A stretch of 64,000 bases of DNA from Bryobacterales bacterium (GTDB lineage: Bacteria; Acidobacteriota; Terriglobia; Bryobacterales; Bryobacteraceae), in NCBI GenBank assembly GCA_025463005.1, contig JAOAPR010000206.1:1-64000 (forward strand), in the 5' to 3' direction. Made by a program: the position numbers and the translations under genes. Shown one piece after another: positions 31,919-42,300 of the stretch; the first letter of the stretch is position 1; each line of letters begins with the position of its first letter. The notes beneath the pieces were generated by a model. The model was not told the origin of the DNA, did not search any database, and saw only the letters and a program-made list of their open reading frames with translations.

Positions 31919-32350
31919 CTAGGCAGCCTTGCGTACAGGTCTTTGAACGGCGTCAGGCACCTCGAGATCCATTCTGCGCGACTCGGGGAAATGTGCAACG
32001 GTCTGTATTTCTTCAGGATTGCGGTCCGCGGCGTCCTGGCACCGAATGCAAAACTGGGCCCACGGCACTGCGGCCAGGCGCTTCGGATGGATGTCCTCAT
32101 CGCACTGCTGGCAGGTCCCGAAGCTGCCATCCTGGATACGACGAAGGGCCGCGCGCGCGTTTCGAAGCTTGTTAAATTCGCGGTCGAGGTTAGAAACCGC
32201 GAGGGCCCGTTCGGAAGCAGCCTGGACCTCTTCCAATAGATCGGCACTTCGCTCAATCGTGATCCCATCGCGTTGGCGGATAAGGTGCTCCAGTTCCGCA
32301 ACGCTCGCCGTCAGAATCGCTCGAAATCGGTGTAATTCATTGTTGGTCAT
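31919..32350 (-). CDS. DksA/TraR-family zinc-finger protein
   Basis: 143 residues from ATG 32350, preceded by CAGGAGAGA. An N-terminal coiled coil (HRFRAILTASVAELEHLIRQ to LDREFNKLRNARAALRRI) precedes the zinc finger CQQCDEDIHPKRLAAVPWA then FCIRC (CxxC-x17-CxxC). The architecture is that of DksA-like proteins that enter the RNA polymerase secondary channel and modulate promoters with or without ppGpp. The acidic tip residues of classical DksA are not obvious. It is likely co-transcribed with the sigma-54 activator gene 35 nt downstream. Confidence 0.9.
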   Translation of the reverse strand: MTNNELHRFRAILTASVAELEHLIRQRDGITIERSADLLEEVQAASERALAVSNLDREFNKLRNARAALRRIQDGSFGTCQQCDEDIHPKRLAAVPWAQFCIRCQDAADRNPEEIQTVAHFPESRRMDLEVPDAVQRPVRKAA

Positions 32351-32533
32351 TGGATCTCTCCTGGTGCCCTTTCGTTCTTCTGCCCTGATTGTGGAACGAT
32401 TCCCGCCTGCCGCCAACCCTCGTTAGTCGGTCAGTCCGTTCCCTAGATGGAGAGATCTGGCGCCACTACTTTAGGGGTGGAACAAACCCAATCGGCACCC
32501 CCTTGTCGCCACGATCTGAGAGTGTCCTAATGA

Positions 32534-33367
32534 ATGCATATAGCTATGGAAAGAATGCATCGCGCCATCGCGAGCGCCGCAATTCTGATCTGGAGCGCGG
32601 CGTTCGCCAGGGTGGCGAATGCCCAGTGGCTCAACCACTCCACGCCCGGAATCCCGCGCACCGCCGATGGCAAGCCGAACGCGAACGCGACCGCGCCCGT
32701 GCCACGGGCCCTGGATGGCAAGCCCGATCTTTCGGGCATCTGGCTGCGCGTTCGCCCTACCGGCTCGCCCGGCGGCCCCGAGTTCGGCAACACGGTCACC
32801 TATTACATGGCCAAAGGTGCGACAGTTCCCCTGCGCCCCTGGGCGGCGGAACTTCTTCGGCAGCGGCGCTATGTGGACCTGGGCGGCGGACGTCCGTCGG
32901 AACACTGTCTGCCGCATGGAATTATCGGCGGCATGCTGCCGACCGTGCCGTTCAAGCTGGTGCAGCATCCGGGCCTTATGCTCATGCTCTACGAGCAACT
33001 GAATCAGTACCGCCAGATCTTCAGCGATGGCCGGAACTGGCCGGACGACATGCAGCCCGCCTGGTACGGGTATTCGATCGGCTACTGGGAAGGCGAGACG
33101 TTCGTCGTCGATACAAAGGGCTTCAACGACAAGACCTGGCTCGATGACAGTGGGTATCCGCACACCGAAGCCATGCGCACGTACGAGCGCTTTCACCGTA
33201 TCGACTTCGGGCACATGGAGTTGAAGATCACCATCGACGACCCGCTCGCGTACACCGAGCCGTGGTCGGTAACGCTGCATCTCGAATTGATGCCGGACAC
33301 CGAGCTCATCGAAGACGTGTGCGACAACGAAAAGGACGCAGCGCACTACGAGGGGTCGCATCGGTAG
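32534..33367 (+). CDS. Secreted DLSG(V/I)W-family protein, copy 2
   Basis: 277 residues; ATG 32534 or 32546 (signal peptide AIASAAILIWSAAFARVANA). The family signature is clear: DGKPDLSGIWLRV, HCLPHGIIGGML, TKGFNDKTWLDDSGYPHTE, ERFHRIDFGHMELKITIDDP and AYTEPWS. It is closest in layout to the copies at 24585 and 45401. It faces rightward ahead of the VOC operon, 61 nt away, and may be its first gene. Function unknown; periplasmic by signal peptide. Confidence 0.83.
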   Translation: MHIAMERMHRAIASAAILIWSAAFARVANAQWLNHSTPGIPRTADGKPNANATAPVPRALDGKPDLSGIWLRVRPTGSPGGPEFGNTVTYYMAKGATVPLRPWAAELLRQRRYVDLGGGRPSEHCLPHGIIGGMLPTVPFKLVQHPGLMLMLYEQLNQYRQIFSDGRNWPDDMQPAWYGYSIGYWEGETFVVDTKGFNDKTWLDDSGYPHTEAMRTYERFHRIDFGHMELKITIDDPLAYTEPWSVTLHLELMPDTELIEDVCDNEKDAAHYEGSHR

Positions 33368-33428
33368 CCAGCCGCTGTGATGTGGTTTAATTTCTAGGCG
33401 GTATTGTTCGTGGGACGGGAGGAAATTC

Positions 33429-34277
33429 GTGGCGCAGAATCGACTTGATGCGTGCAGCCGGCGGCAGGTGCTCCAGGTAATGGGCGCCGGCGCGGCTGCC
33501 TGGTTTGCGGGTGGGATGGCGCAAGCGTCCGAGCTGCCGATTAAGACCAGCGGGCTCGAACACATCGGCATGCAGGTGCCTGATCAGGAAGCCTCGGCGA
33601 AATTCTACGGAAGGATTTTCGATCCGCAGCTTTTTCAGGAGCGGGATCCGCCGCCCCGGTTTTACGTGAAGGTCGGCATCTCCTATATTGCATTCGGGGG
33701 ACTCCCGGCGAACGTAAAAGCCCCGAGAATCGATCACTTCTGCGCTGTGATTCAGGACTACAAAGGCCAGGAAATGCGCAAGAGCCTCGACGAAGCCGGC
33801 GTTCCGATGACCGGCCAGGGAGCCCTCGGCATGGCGGCAGATCCCGACGGTCTGCGGCTTCAGTTTCTGGGCGTTCCCGCGGGATTAGCCCGAACGATTA
33901 TCCCCTCGTCGCGGATCTCGCAGGACGAGCCCGCGATTCAGGCTATAGGGTTCGATCACATCATGCTAGCGGTATCGGATCTGGAGAAGTCGGCCGCGCA
34001 CTATCGGAAGATTTTCGGCATGGAAGTAGCGCGAACCAAGAAACCGGAGAGGATCTGGTTCGCGGCGGCGAAGACTCGTCTTGGTCTGGAAACCGTGGCT
34101 GCCGGAAAAATGCCCAGCGTGGACCACGTTTCGATCAGAGTGGCGGGCTTTGATCGCCGGGCGGTAACGGATAGACTCAAGAAACTAGGCGCGGAGATTG
34201 CTCCTTCTAACGACGAAGATCTGTTGCGGTTCAAGGATCTTAACGGACTGGTAATGGAGCTGAAATCGGGAGCTTGA
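33429..34277 (+). CDS. Exported VOC-superfamily (glyoxalase-like) protein
   Basis: 282 residues from GTG 33429, with GGGAGG upstream. A twin-arginine-like leader (SRRQVLQVMGAGAAAWFAGG) is followed by two VOC modules: LEHIGMQVPDQEASAKFYGR (about 38-150) and FDHIMLAVSDLEKSAAHYRK (about 176-280, ending in DLNGLVMELK). The paired beta-alpha-beta units form a metal-binding cleft in glyoxalases and dioxygenases; the substrate is unknown. The first gene of a coupled set with ankyrin, DUF1592-type and DUF1552 genes. Confidence 0.88.
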   Translation: MAQNRLDACSRRQVLQVMGAGAAAWFAGGMAQASELPIKTSGLEHIGMQVPDQEASAKFYGRIFDPQLFQERDPPPRFYVKVGISYIAFGGLPANVKAPRIDHFCAVIQDYKGQEMRKSLDEAGVPMTGQGALGMAADPDGLRLQFLGVPAGLARTIIPSSRISQDEPAIQAIGFDHIMLAVSDLEKSAAHYRKIFGMEVARTKKPERIWFAAAKTRLGLETVAAGKMPSVDHVSIRVAGFDRRAVTDRLKKLGAEIAPSNDEDLLRFKDLNGLVMELKSGA

Positions 34278-34279
34278 GC

Positions 34280-35791
34280 ATGCGATTTACGTCTGCGGTG
34301 CTGTTAGCAGTTTTGCTGTCTAGCGTCGGCCTGGCAGCGGATGCCAGACTCGCTGAAGCCGCGATGCGTGAAGACAAGGCGGCAGTGCAGGCCTTGCTGC
34401 GTCAAAAAGCGGACGTGAACGCGGCGTTGCCGGATGGCACGACAGCGCTTCACTGGGCTGTGCAGGCAGACGATCTGGAGACCGTGGGGTCGCTGATCCA
34501 GGCCGGCGCCAACGTGAAGGCGACGGATCGCTACGGCTTCACACCCTTGTACTTCGCTGCGACCAACGGCAACGCGGCCGCGATCCGGAAGCTGCTGGAG
34601 GCTGGCGCGGATCCGAACGCCGCCGACGCCAGCGGCGAGACGGCGCTCATGACCGCAACGCGGAGCGGCAACATCGATGCGTTAAAGGCGCTGCTGCAGC
34701 ATGACGCGAGTGTGAACACCCAAGACTCCGTCACCCAACAGACGGCCCTGATGTGGGCGGTACGATCGAACTTTCCGGCGGCGGTTCAGCTCCTGCTGGA
34801 ATATGGAGCCGAGATCAACGCACGCACTCGAATCGGCAAGGCGCCCGCCGCGCGGCCACCTGGGGCAGGCGGAGGATCGCACGGCGTGGGCATCGTTCGA
34901 AGCGGCTGGCCCGAACAGGGCTTCCAGCCGGAGACGCCGGGGGCCATGACGCCGCTGCTGTACGCGGCCCGGGACGGCAGGCTCGACATCGCACGGATTC
35001 TGGTCGGGGCCAAAGCGGATGTGCAGCAAGCGGATGTAAACGGAATTACCCCGCTGTTGATGGCGATCACCAATAATCATCTGGACGTTGCTAAATTCCT
35101 CCTGGAAAAGGGCTCGGCTCCCAACGCGGCCGATTGGTGGGGGCGGACGCCCTTGTACGCCACCGTCGAGATTAGAAATCGCGATTTCGGCCGGGGAGGC
35201 GAGCATGAAATCGACCGTCCCGCCGCCCTGGAATTAATCAGGATGCTGTTGGATCGCGGCGCCAACGTAAACGCCAGGACGAAAGAAGTCCCGCCGATTC
35301 GCCGCTTCATCACGCCGTTGGGCGATTTATCCTGGGTCGATTTCACCGGGCAAACGCCTTTCTTGCGGGCGTCCCTGGCGGGAGATATTGTGCTAATGCG
35401 CCTTCTCATCGATAAGGGCGCCGATCCGAATATTCCTACCTTGGCCGGCACAACGGCTCTGATGGCGGCCGCGGGAGTGAACTGGATGGGCGGGCAGACT
35501 TACACCGAGTCCAAAGAAGACTTGATGGAGGCTGTGAAATTGTGCCTCGACAAAGGCGCGGATGTAAACGCGAAAAACTCGATGGGCGTGACGGCGGTCA
35601 TCGGCGCGGCCAATCGCGGATCGGACGACATCCTGGAATTTCTGGTCAAGAAAGGCGCTCGCCTGGATGTAAAGGACAAGGAAGGCCGCACTCCGCTGGT
35701 TTGGGCGGAAGGCGTTTTTCTCGCCACCAACGCGCCGGAAGCGAAGCCCTCCACCATCGCGCTGATCAAGAGGTTGCTGGCCCATGAATAG
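34280..35791 (+). CDS. Exported ankyrin-repeat protein
   Basis: 503 residues. ATG 34280 is chosen because GGGAG lies 8 nt upstream and a signal peptide follows (SAVLLAVLLSSVGLAAD); a TTG at 34274 is in frame. At least nine ankyrin repeats are visible (DGTTALHWAVQADDLETVGS, YGFTPLYFAATNGNAAAIRK, SGETALMTATRSGNIDALKA, MTPLLYAARDGRLDIARILV), with a longer insert near residues 195-225. It probably binds partner proteins in the periplasm. It abuts the VOC gene and its end overlaps the cytochrome gene by 8 nt. Confidence 0.92.
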   Translation: MRFTSAVLLAVLLSSVGLAADARLAEAAMREDKAAVQALLRQKADVNAALPDGTTALHWAVQADDLETVGSLIQAGANVKATDRYGFTPLYFAATNGNAAAIRKLLEAGADPNAADASGETALMTATRSGNIDALKALLQHDASVNTQDSVTQQTALMWAVRSNFPAAVQLLLEYGAEINARTRIGKAPAARPPGAGGGSHGVGIVRSGWPEQGFQPETPGAMTPLLYAARDGRLDIARILVGAKADVQQADVNGITPLLMAITNNHLDVAKFLLEKGSAPNAADWWGRTPLYATVEIRNRDFGRGGEHEIDRPAALELIRMLLDRGANVNARTKEVPPIRRFITPLGDLSWVDFTGQTPFLRASLAGDIVLMRLLIDKGADPNIPTLAGTTALMAAAGVNWMGGQTYTESKEDLMEAVKLCLDKGADVNAKNSMGVTAVIGAANRGSDDILEFLVKKGARLDVKDKEGRTPLVWAEGVFLATNAPEAKPSTIALIKRLLAHE

Positions 35792-38054
35792 GACGGTCAC
35801 GATGGCCGGGGTCGTGGCGATCACGGCGATGGTGAGTTCGCAGCAAATCGCGCGTCCTCAAAGCGAGTCTCCCGATCGCGCGCTGCTAAATCAATACTGC
35901 GTCGGCTGCCATAATGAAAAAACCAAGACCGCCGGCCTGATGCTCGATAAGCTGGATCTCGCGCATCCCGGGCAAGATGCGGAAACGTGGGAAAAAGTCG
36001 TGCACAAGCTGCGGGCGGGCATGATGCCGCCCAGCGGAACGCCCCGCCCCAATCGCACCACGCTGGATGCCTGGACGGCGAAGCTCGAAACGGAGCTGGA
36101 TCGCGCAGCGGCGGTCAAGCCGAATCCGGGAAGCACGGGATTGCACCGGCTCAATCGCACGGAATACACAAACGCGATTCGCGATCTGCTGGCGATCGAC
36201 GTGGACGGTTCCACCGTTCTGCCCGCCGACGATTCGAGCGAGGGATTCGACAACATCGCCGATGCGTTGGCCGTGTCGCCGGCGTTGATCGAGCGATACG
36301 TGGCCGCTGCCGGCAAGATCAGCCGGTCGGCCGTGGGGAATCTGCTGATCACTCCATCGACGGTTACCTATCGGGCGCCCGCGGACCTTTCGCAGTCGGA
36401 ACACGTGGAGGGCCTCCCGCTCGGCACGCGCGGGGGAATGCTGGTCCGGCACACGTTTCCGCTGGATGCCGAGTACGCGATTAAGGTTCGGGCCAGGTCG
36501 GCTGGCATCGGCGTAGGCGGCGTCGGGCCTGCGGGCGAAGAACTGGAAGTGGTTTTGAATGGCGAACGCGTCAAGGTAGCCACTAGCGGCACTGTGGACG
36601 CGCGGATTCCCGTGAAAGCCGGGCCTCAGGAAATTGGCGCGGCTTACATTCGGAAGAGCCCGCCGGGAGCGGACGATATCTGGCAGGTCTTCGCCGGCAA
36701 TTCCAGCGTGAGCAGCATCGCGATTACCGGGCCGCTTAATCCAACTGGTCCGGGAGACACGCCCAGTCGCCGCCGGATTTTCGTGTGCCGCCCGAATGCC
36801 GAAGCCGAAGAATCTGCGTGCGCCAAGAAGATTCTCTCCACGCTGGCTTTGCGCGCGTATCGCCAACCGCCCTCGGGAGCGGATTTGGATACGCTCCTGA
36901 GCTTTTATCAGGCCGGGCGAAAAAACGGCAGCTTCGACATGGGTATCGAGCAAGCGCTGGCTCGGGTGCTGGTGGATCCCCGCTTTGTCTTTCGCTTTGA
37001 GCGCGATCCCGCGGGGACTGCCGCCGGTGTAACGTATCGCGTTAGCGATTTAGAACTTGCATCGCGCTTGTCGTTCTTCCTGTGGAGCAGCATTCCCGAT
37101 GAAGAGCTTCTGGAGCTAGCCATTCAGGGGAAGCTTCACGATCCGACGGTGCTCGAAAAACAGACGCGGCGTATGCTGGCGGATCAGCGCTCGGAAGCGT
37201 TGGTGACCAATTTCGGCGGGCAGTGGTTGTACCTGCGGGAGTTGAAGAGCGCGCGTCCCGAGGCACGTGGGTTTAACGACAATCTGCGCCAGGCGTTTCG
37301 CCGCGAGACCGAGTTACTGCTCGAAAGCATCCTGCGCGAGGACCGCAGCGTCGTCGACCTGCTCAATGCGGACTATACATATGTTAACGAGGCCCTGGCC
37401 CGCCACTACGGGATTCCCGGCATCAAAGGGAGCCACTTCAAACGAGTCACACTGAAGGACGACGCACGCCGCGGCTTGCTAGGCCAGTCCAGCTTCCTGC
37501 TGGTGACTTCGGTGGCGAATAGGACTTCCCCGGTCTCACGCGGAAAATGGGTTTTGGAAAATCTGCTCGGCACTCCGGCGCCGCTACCGCCCCCCAATGT
37601 GCCTCCACTGAAGGAGAATGAAGCCGCCCAACAAGCTACCTCAGTACGCCAGAAGATGGAGGAGCACCGGCAAAATCCGGTGTGTGCCGCGTGCCACAAG
37701 ATAATGGACCCCATCGGGTTTTCGCTGGAGAATTTCGACCTGATTGGGAAGTTTCGGAGCACCGACGGGAATGCCAAGATCGATGCTTCAGGGGAATTGG
37801 TGGACGGCACCAAACTGGATGGGCCAGCCAGCTTACGGCAGGCGCTGCTCAGCCGCTCGGATGTGTTTGTGCGCACGATGACCGAGAAGCTTCTGACGTA
37901 TGGGACGGGTCGGGCGCTGAAGTATTACGATATGCCGGTAGTACGCTCTATCGCGAGGGACGCATCGCGGAACGATAATCGCTTTTCATCGCTCGTTCTC
38001 GGTATCGTGAAGAGCGATCCATTTCAGATGAGAGTGAAGGCAGGAGAAAACTGA
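35784..38054 (+). CDS. DUF1592/DUF1588/DUF1585 cytochrome-type protein
   Basis: 756 residues with a signal peptide. Order: haem-like CVGCH (39-43) in a PSCyt1-like region, DUF1587 (RLNRTEYTNAIRDLLAIDVD), a beta domain, DUF1595 (STLALRAYRQPPSGADLDTL), DUF1592 (SRLSFFLWSSIPDEELLELA), DUF1588 (RRGLLGQSSFLLVTSVANRT), a second CAACH (634-638) in PVCAACHKIMDPIGFSLENF, and DUF1585 at the end. It is a periplasmic, probably di-haem protein of the planctomycete/acidobacteria type, thought to act with DUF1552 partners. It overlaps both neighbours (8 nt and 1 nt). Reaction unknown. Confidence 0.93.
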   Translation: MNRTVTMAGVVAITAMVSSQQIARPQSESPDRALLNQYCVGCHNEKTKTAGLMLDKLDLAHPGQDAETWEKVVHKLRAGMMPPSGTPRPNRTTLDAWTAKLETELDRAAAVKPNPGSTGLHRLNRTEYTNAIRDLLAIDVDGSTVLPADDSSEGFDNIADALAVSPALIERYVAAAGKISRSAVGNLLITPSTVTYRAPADLSQSEHVEGLPLGTRGGMLVRHTFPLDAEYAIKVRARSAGIGVGGVGPAGEELEVVLNGERVKVATSGTVDARIPVKAGPQEIGAAYIRKSPPGADDIWQVFAGNSSVSSIAITGPLNPTGPGDTPSRRRIFVCRPNAEAEESACAKKILSTLALRAYRQPPSGADLDTLLSFYQAGRKNGSFDMGIEQALARVLVDPRFVFRFERDPAGTAAGVTYRVSDLELASRLSFFLWSSIPDEELLELAIQGKLHDPTVLEKQTRRMLADQRSEALVTNFGGQWLYLRELKSARPEARGFNDNLRQAFRRETELLLESILREDRSVVDLLNADYTYVNEALARHYGIPGIKGSHFKRVTLKDDARRGLLGQSSFLLVTSVANRTSPVSRGKWVLENLLGTPAPLPPPNVPPLKENEAAQQATSVRQKMEEHRQNPVCAACHKIMDPIGFSLENFDLIGKFRSTDGNAKIDASGELVDGTKLDGPASLRQALLSRSDVFVRTMTEKLLTYGTGRALKYYDMPVVRSIARDASRNDNRFSSLVLGIVKSDPFQMRVKAGEN

Positions 38055-39379
38055 TGGCATTCATCACCAGAAAACATCTTTCGCGCCGGACCTTGCTGCG
38101 CGGCATGGGAGTTTCCGTCGCGCTGCCGCTGCTCGATTCCATGGTTCCGGCGCAAACGCCGCTCGGCAAGACCGCAGCGACCTCCAAGAGCCGGTTGAGC
38201 TGCATTTACGTGCCGCACGGCGCGACGATGGACAAATGGACTCCGTCGGCGGAAGGCAAAGGGTTCGAGTTCACCGAGATACTCAGCCCGCTCGAGAAAT
38301 TCCGGGACCGCGTTTCGATCGTGTCCAACCTGGCGCACCCGGCCGCGGGGGGCGTGGGCTCGGACGCAGGCGCCGATCATGCGCGATCGGCCGCGGTATT
38401 TCTCAGCGGCGTTCACCCCGAAAAGGACTCGATTCGCGTGGGCGCCACCATCGACCAGATCGCTGCGCAGCGCATTGGTCAGGATACGCCGCTGCCTTCG
38501 GTAGAACTCTCTATCGAGGAAGTCGCGCTGAGCTGCGGCTCCGGGTACGCCTGCGCCTACTCGAATACGATTTCCTGGAAGACGCCCACCATTCCCCTTC
38601 CGATGGAGAACAATCCGCAGGTGGTGTTCGAAAAACTATTTGGCGATGGGAGCAACAATGCCGATCGGCTCGCACGAAAGCAGCAGAGCCGCAGCCTGCT
38701 CGATTCGGTCATGGATCAGGTGGCGTCGCTGCAGCGCGAGCTTCCGGCCTCCGACCGCACCAGGCTGGGCGAGTATCTGGATGATGTCCGGGAGATCGAA
38801 CGGCGTATCCAGAAAGCTGAAAACCAGATTCCGGCCGACCTGAAGCTGCCCGAAGCGCCGGTGGGCGTGCCGGAATCCTTCGACGAGCACTTCAAGATCA
38901 TGTTCGACCTGGAGGTGCTGGCCTTCCGCGCCGAGATCACCCGCGTCGCCACGCTGATGTACGCGCGCGATACCAGCGGCGCGGTGTACCCGACCAGCGG
39001 CATTCGCGACGGGTTCCACGTCGCTTCTCATCACTCCAACAATCGCGCGAATATGGACAAGTTCGCGCTGATCAATAAGTATCACGTGGAGATGCTGGCG
39101 TACTTCCTGGACAAGTTAAAGTCGACGCCGGACGGCGACGGGAATCTCCTGGATCACTCGATGGTTCTCTACGGCAGCAGCATGAGCAACGGAAACCAGC
39201 ACGATCACGATCCCCTGCCGATCGTGCTCGCTGGAGGCGCTTCGGGCCAGCTAACCGGCGGCCGCCACATGCAGTACGCGCCGCATACCCCGATGTCGAA
39301 TCTGCTGCTGTCCATGCTGGATAAGCTCGGGATCCAGGCAGACAAGCACGGCGATAGTACCGCGAAGCTCGAAATCTAA
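38054..39379 (+). CDS. DUF1552 family protein (Tat-type leader)
   Basis: 441 residues; ATG overlaps the stop of the previous gene (TGATG). Leader SRRTLLRGMGVSVALPLLDS has the twin-arginine motif. Family blocks: CIYVPHGATMDKWTPSAEGK, DHARSAAVFLSGVHPEKDSI, LSCGSGYACAYSNTISWKTP, SGIRDGFHVASHHSNNRANM and YGSSMSNGNQHDHDPLPIVL. DUF1552 is related to DUF1501/sulfatase-like folds and is almost always encoded directly after a DUF1592-type cytochrome. It probably works with that protein in the periplasm. The 3-prime end is 6 bp from the convergent TonB receptor gene. Confidence 0.94.
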   Translation: MAFITRKHLSRRTLLRGMGVSVALPLLDSMVPAQTPLGKTAATSKSRLSCIYVPHGATMDKWTPSAEGKGFEFTEILSPLEKFRDRVSIVSNLAHPAAGGVGSDAGADHARSAAVFLSGVHPEKDSIRVGATIDQIAAQRIGQDTPLPSVELSIEEVALSCGSGYACAYSNTISWKTPTIPLPMENNPQVVFEKLFGDGSNNADRLARKQQSRSLLDSVMDQVASLQRELPASDRTRLGEYLDDVREIERRIQKAENQIPADLKLPEAPVGVPESFDEHFKIMFDLEVLAFRAEITRVATLMYARDTSGAVYPTSGIRDGFHVASHHSNNRANMDKFALINKYHVEMLAYFLDKLKSTPDGDGNLLDHSMVLYGSSMSNGNQHDHDPLPIVLAGGASGQLTGGRHMQYAPHTPMSNLLLSMLDKLGIQADKHGDSTAKLEI

Positions 39380-39385
39380 CTCAAT

Positions 39386-42300
39386 TTAGAACGTGAACCG
39401 GGCCACCACCGTACCTTGACGCGGCGGATTGTTCACCGACGAGGTGTTGATCCATCCAAATCCCGCAGTCGGCTGACCGGCAGTCCGGGTCTGGGTGGCA
39501 AACGCATTCGTGCTGGTCGGATCATTCATTTGCGTCCGGTTGAAGATATTGGTGAACTCGGCGCGGATCATCAGGCTCATCCTTTCGCGGAACCGGATGC
39601 TGCGGGCCAGGCTGACGGACTCCACCGGACGGCGCTGCTGGCGATAATCGTCGTAATAAGCGGCCGCAGTGCCAAACTGGCCCAGCGGTGGGTTGGCCCA
39701 CGCGGCAGGATTGAGCACGAACTCTTTGTTCGGATCGAAGCAATGGCAGTTCAGATCCTGCGTGAACAGCGGCACTCCCGGGACGCGATTCACCAGGGTG
39801 TTCTGGAACGTATAGGTAGCCAGGCTGGTGGTCGCGCTGGGGACGCGCATCGGCAGGCCGCTGCCATAACGCAGCACCGCGCCGATGATCCAATCCTTGG
39901 CGGCCATCGACAGAATTTTGTTGCCGCCCAGCGTCGGTGTCGTATAGTTGCCGGCGATCACGGAGAGCAAGGGCTGATTGTAGCCGGACAGGTACTTGTT
40001 CACCCTCCGGTTGTCGACGTCGTTGATAGTCGCCGTGACGGAGGTGAAATACCCGTAATCCTGTTCCGCGCCTACCGTGAATTGCTTCGACCACGTGAAC
40101 GAATAGGTGAGATCCAGCCCATGGGACAAGCGCTTGGTGGCCTTGACCTGGAGGGCATCGTACCAGGTGTTGCCCACGGGAGGCCACGTGTTCACCAGGT
40201 TTAGATAACCAGGCATGGGCCGCAGGGCCTGCGCCACGGTCTGACCGACCGGAAACGTTGCATACGGCGCCGTGCCGAAACCCCGGGTCTTGGCCAGCGC
40301 GGAATTTACGGGCGATGCCAGCAGCTTCAGGTCGTCCGGATTGCTCAGACTAAGACCGTAAGCAGCCAGCCTTCCCGGACGCAGCGCGTTGACGGCAACC
40401 ATCGTGTTCGCCTGCCACCATACGCCGCGGTTGCCGACATACTCGGCTTCTACAACGAGGTTGCGGAAGATCTCGCGTTGGAGACCCACGCTCCACTGAA
40501 TCGTTCTGGCGGGACGGCCGGCGTTCTGATCGATGAAATTCGTGGGATTGCCCACGGTGCCGACCAGGGGGAGCTGACCCGGATCGAAGTTGGGGAAGGT
40601 TACTTTGTACGGAATGCCGTCTTGAATGTTGTAAGCGGGATCGCCGTAAGAACCCGAAGCGTAGGGATTCACGGATCCCGTATTGAACGACTTATTGTTA
40701 TTGGCGGAGGTTCGGGTATAGGTGATTCCGCCTCCCACCCGCAACACGGTCTTCGGTGTGATCTGATACGCCAGTCCCAGTCGCGGCCCGAATGCCCTGG
40801 GATAATTCTTCGCGAAGCGGCAGTTGCACCGACCCTCTCCATATCCTTCGAAAATCGTTCCACCTGGAGAGTTGCCGGTGCTGGGGTTGGGCGTCGAAAT
40901 GGACGCGTTTGGCATCAAGCCGCCGTGCTCGCTCAGATAGGTCTGGAAGTCGTAGCGCAGCCCGTAGTCAAGGGTCAGCGTTCGAGTTACCTTCCAACTG
41001 TCCTGCGCGAAGCCCGAGTATCCGTGACCGCCCAAGCGCGTGCGTGAGGGGACGCTGATGTACCCGCTGCTGACGCGGCCCGCCAGGAAGCTGGCATAGT
41101 TGAATCCCACGTTGGCAGGGAGAGACACCCCCTGCAATGACGGAAGTCCAGTTTCCGCCTGACTGAAGACCATCCAGGAATTGGCATAGGTGCGGTTTTG
41201 GGCCGGATACCCCTGCCAAACCAACTCGGCACCGAATTTGAAGGTGTGGTTATTTCGAACGATCATGAGCGTAGCCGTGGAAGTCGGTTTGTAGTTGCGC
41301 AACGTAATTTGCGTGCCGACGCCCATGTTGGTACCCATTCCGCCTCCCTGGGCGTTGCTGATGGTCTGAATCGATGGGAAGAGATTGGTGTTGAATCCCT
41401 TCAGACCAATCTGGGAGGGATCGTAGTCCGTCACCTGCGCATCCGAGAGCGTGTTGATCAGGCCGCCGCCCAGGTGCAGCAACATGGTCGGCGTGAAATT
41501 GTAATCCACATTCAGACGGACCGTATGAGCCACAACGTAGGTGCCCGTCGCGGACGTAATGGGCTGATCGAAGCCGTTGTTGTTCGGCGCGGAAGTGCCG
41601 GTCCGCGACCAGTATCCTGACACCTTAAGGCTGGAGCTCAAGTTGTGATCGATCTTCACCGAAGGAATGTCTGTGATCCTGGAATTGGAATAAGTAGGAA
41701 GGAAGTTGTTGATCAGCCCGCTGCTGGTGGGCTGCGGAATCATCGACTGGACCTTCAGCGCTACGGCATCCTGTTGCGATAGGGGAACGGTGTTGTTGAC
41801 GAAAGGATCGCGATAGCGGACGCCGCCGACCAGCCGGTCCGTCTTCCAGTCGTATACGGTGTTCTCGAACAGCGCGCGACCAAGACCGTCGGTCCCAACA
41901 TTACGGCCTGTCAGCGCCCTGCGGAAATCGCCCAGGCGATACTCGGGCACTGGAACCGTTCGAAAGACGTTGTTGGTGACCGTAGTCTCGCGGTACTGTT
42001 CGAAATTGAAAAAGAAGAAGCTCTTGTCATGACCGTCGTAAAGCTTCGGGATCAACAACGGCCCGCCGACGGTAAAACCGTAATCGTTGCGACGCTGGCG
42101 AGGCCGCAAGAGGCTCCCGCTTCCGTTGTTCGTAAACGGCTGGCCGGCATTGAGTGCTTCATTCACGAAATAGTCGTAGGCGGTGCCATGGAATTGATTC
42201 GTCCCCGACCGCATGGTCACGTTGAACACTCCCCCGCCCGCCTGCCCGAACTCCGCCGCGAAATTGCTGGTTTGAATCGCGAATTCCTGAATGGCGTCCA

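Noticed and set aside
31564-32301. A 245-codon minus-strand frame between the sigma-54 and DksA-type genes
   Set aside because: It is an out-of-frame reading of both real genes on the same strand; composition is Arg/Ser/Pro rich and no domain is seen.
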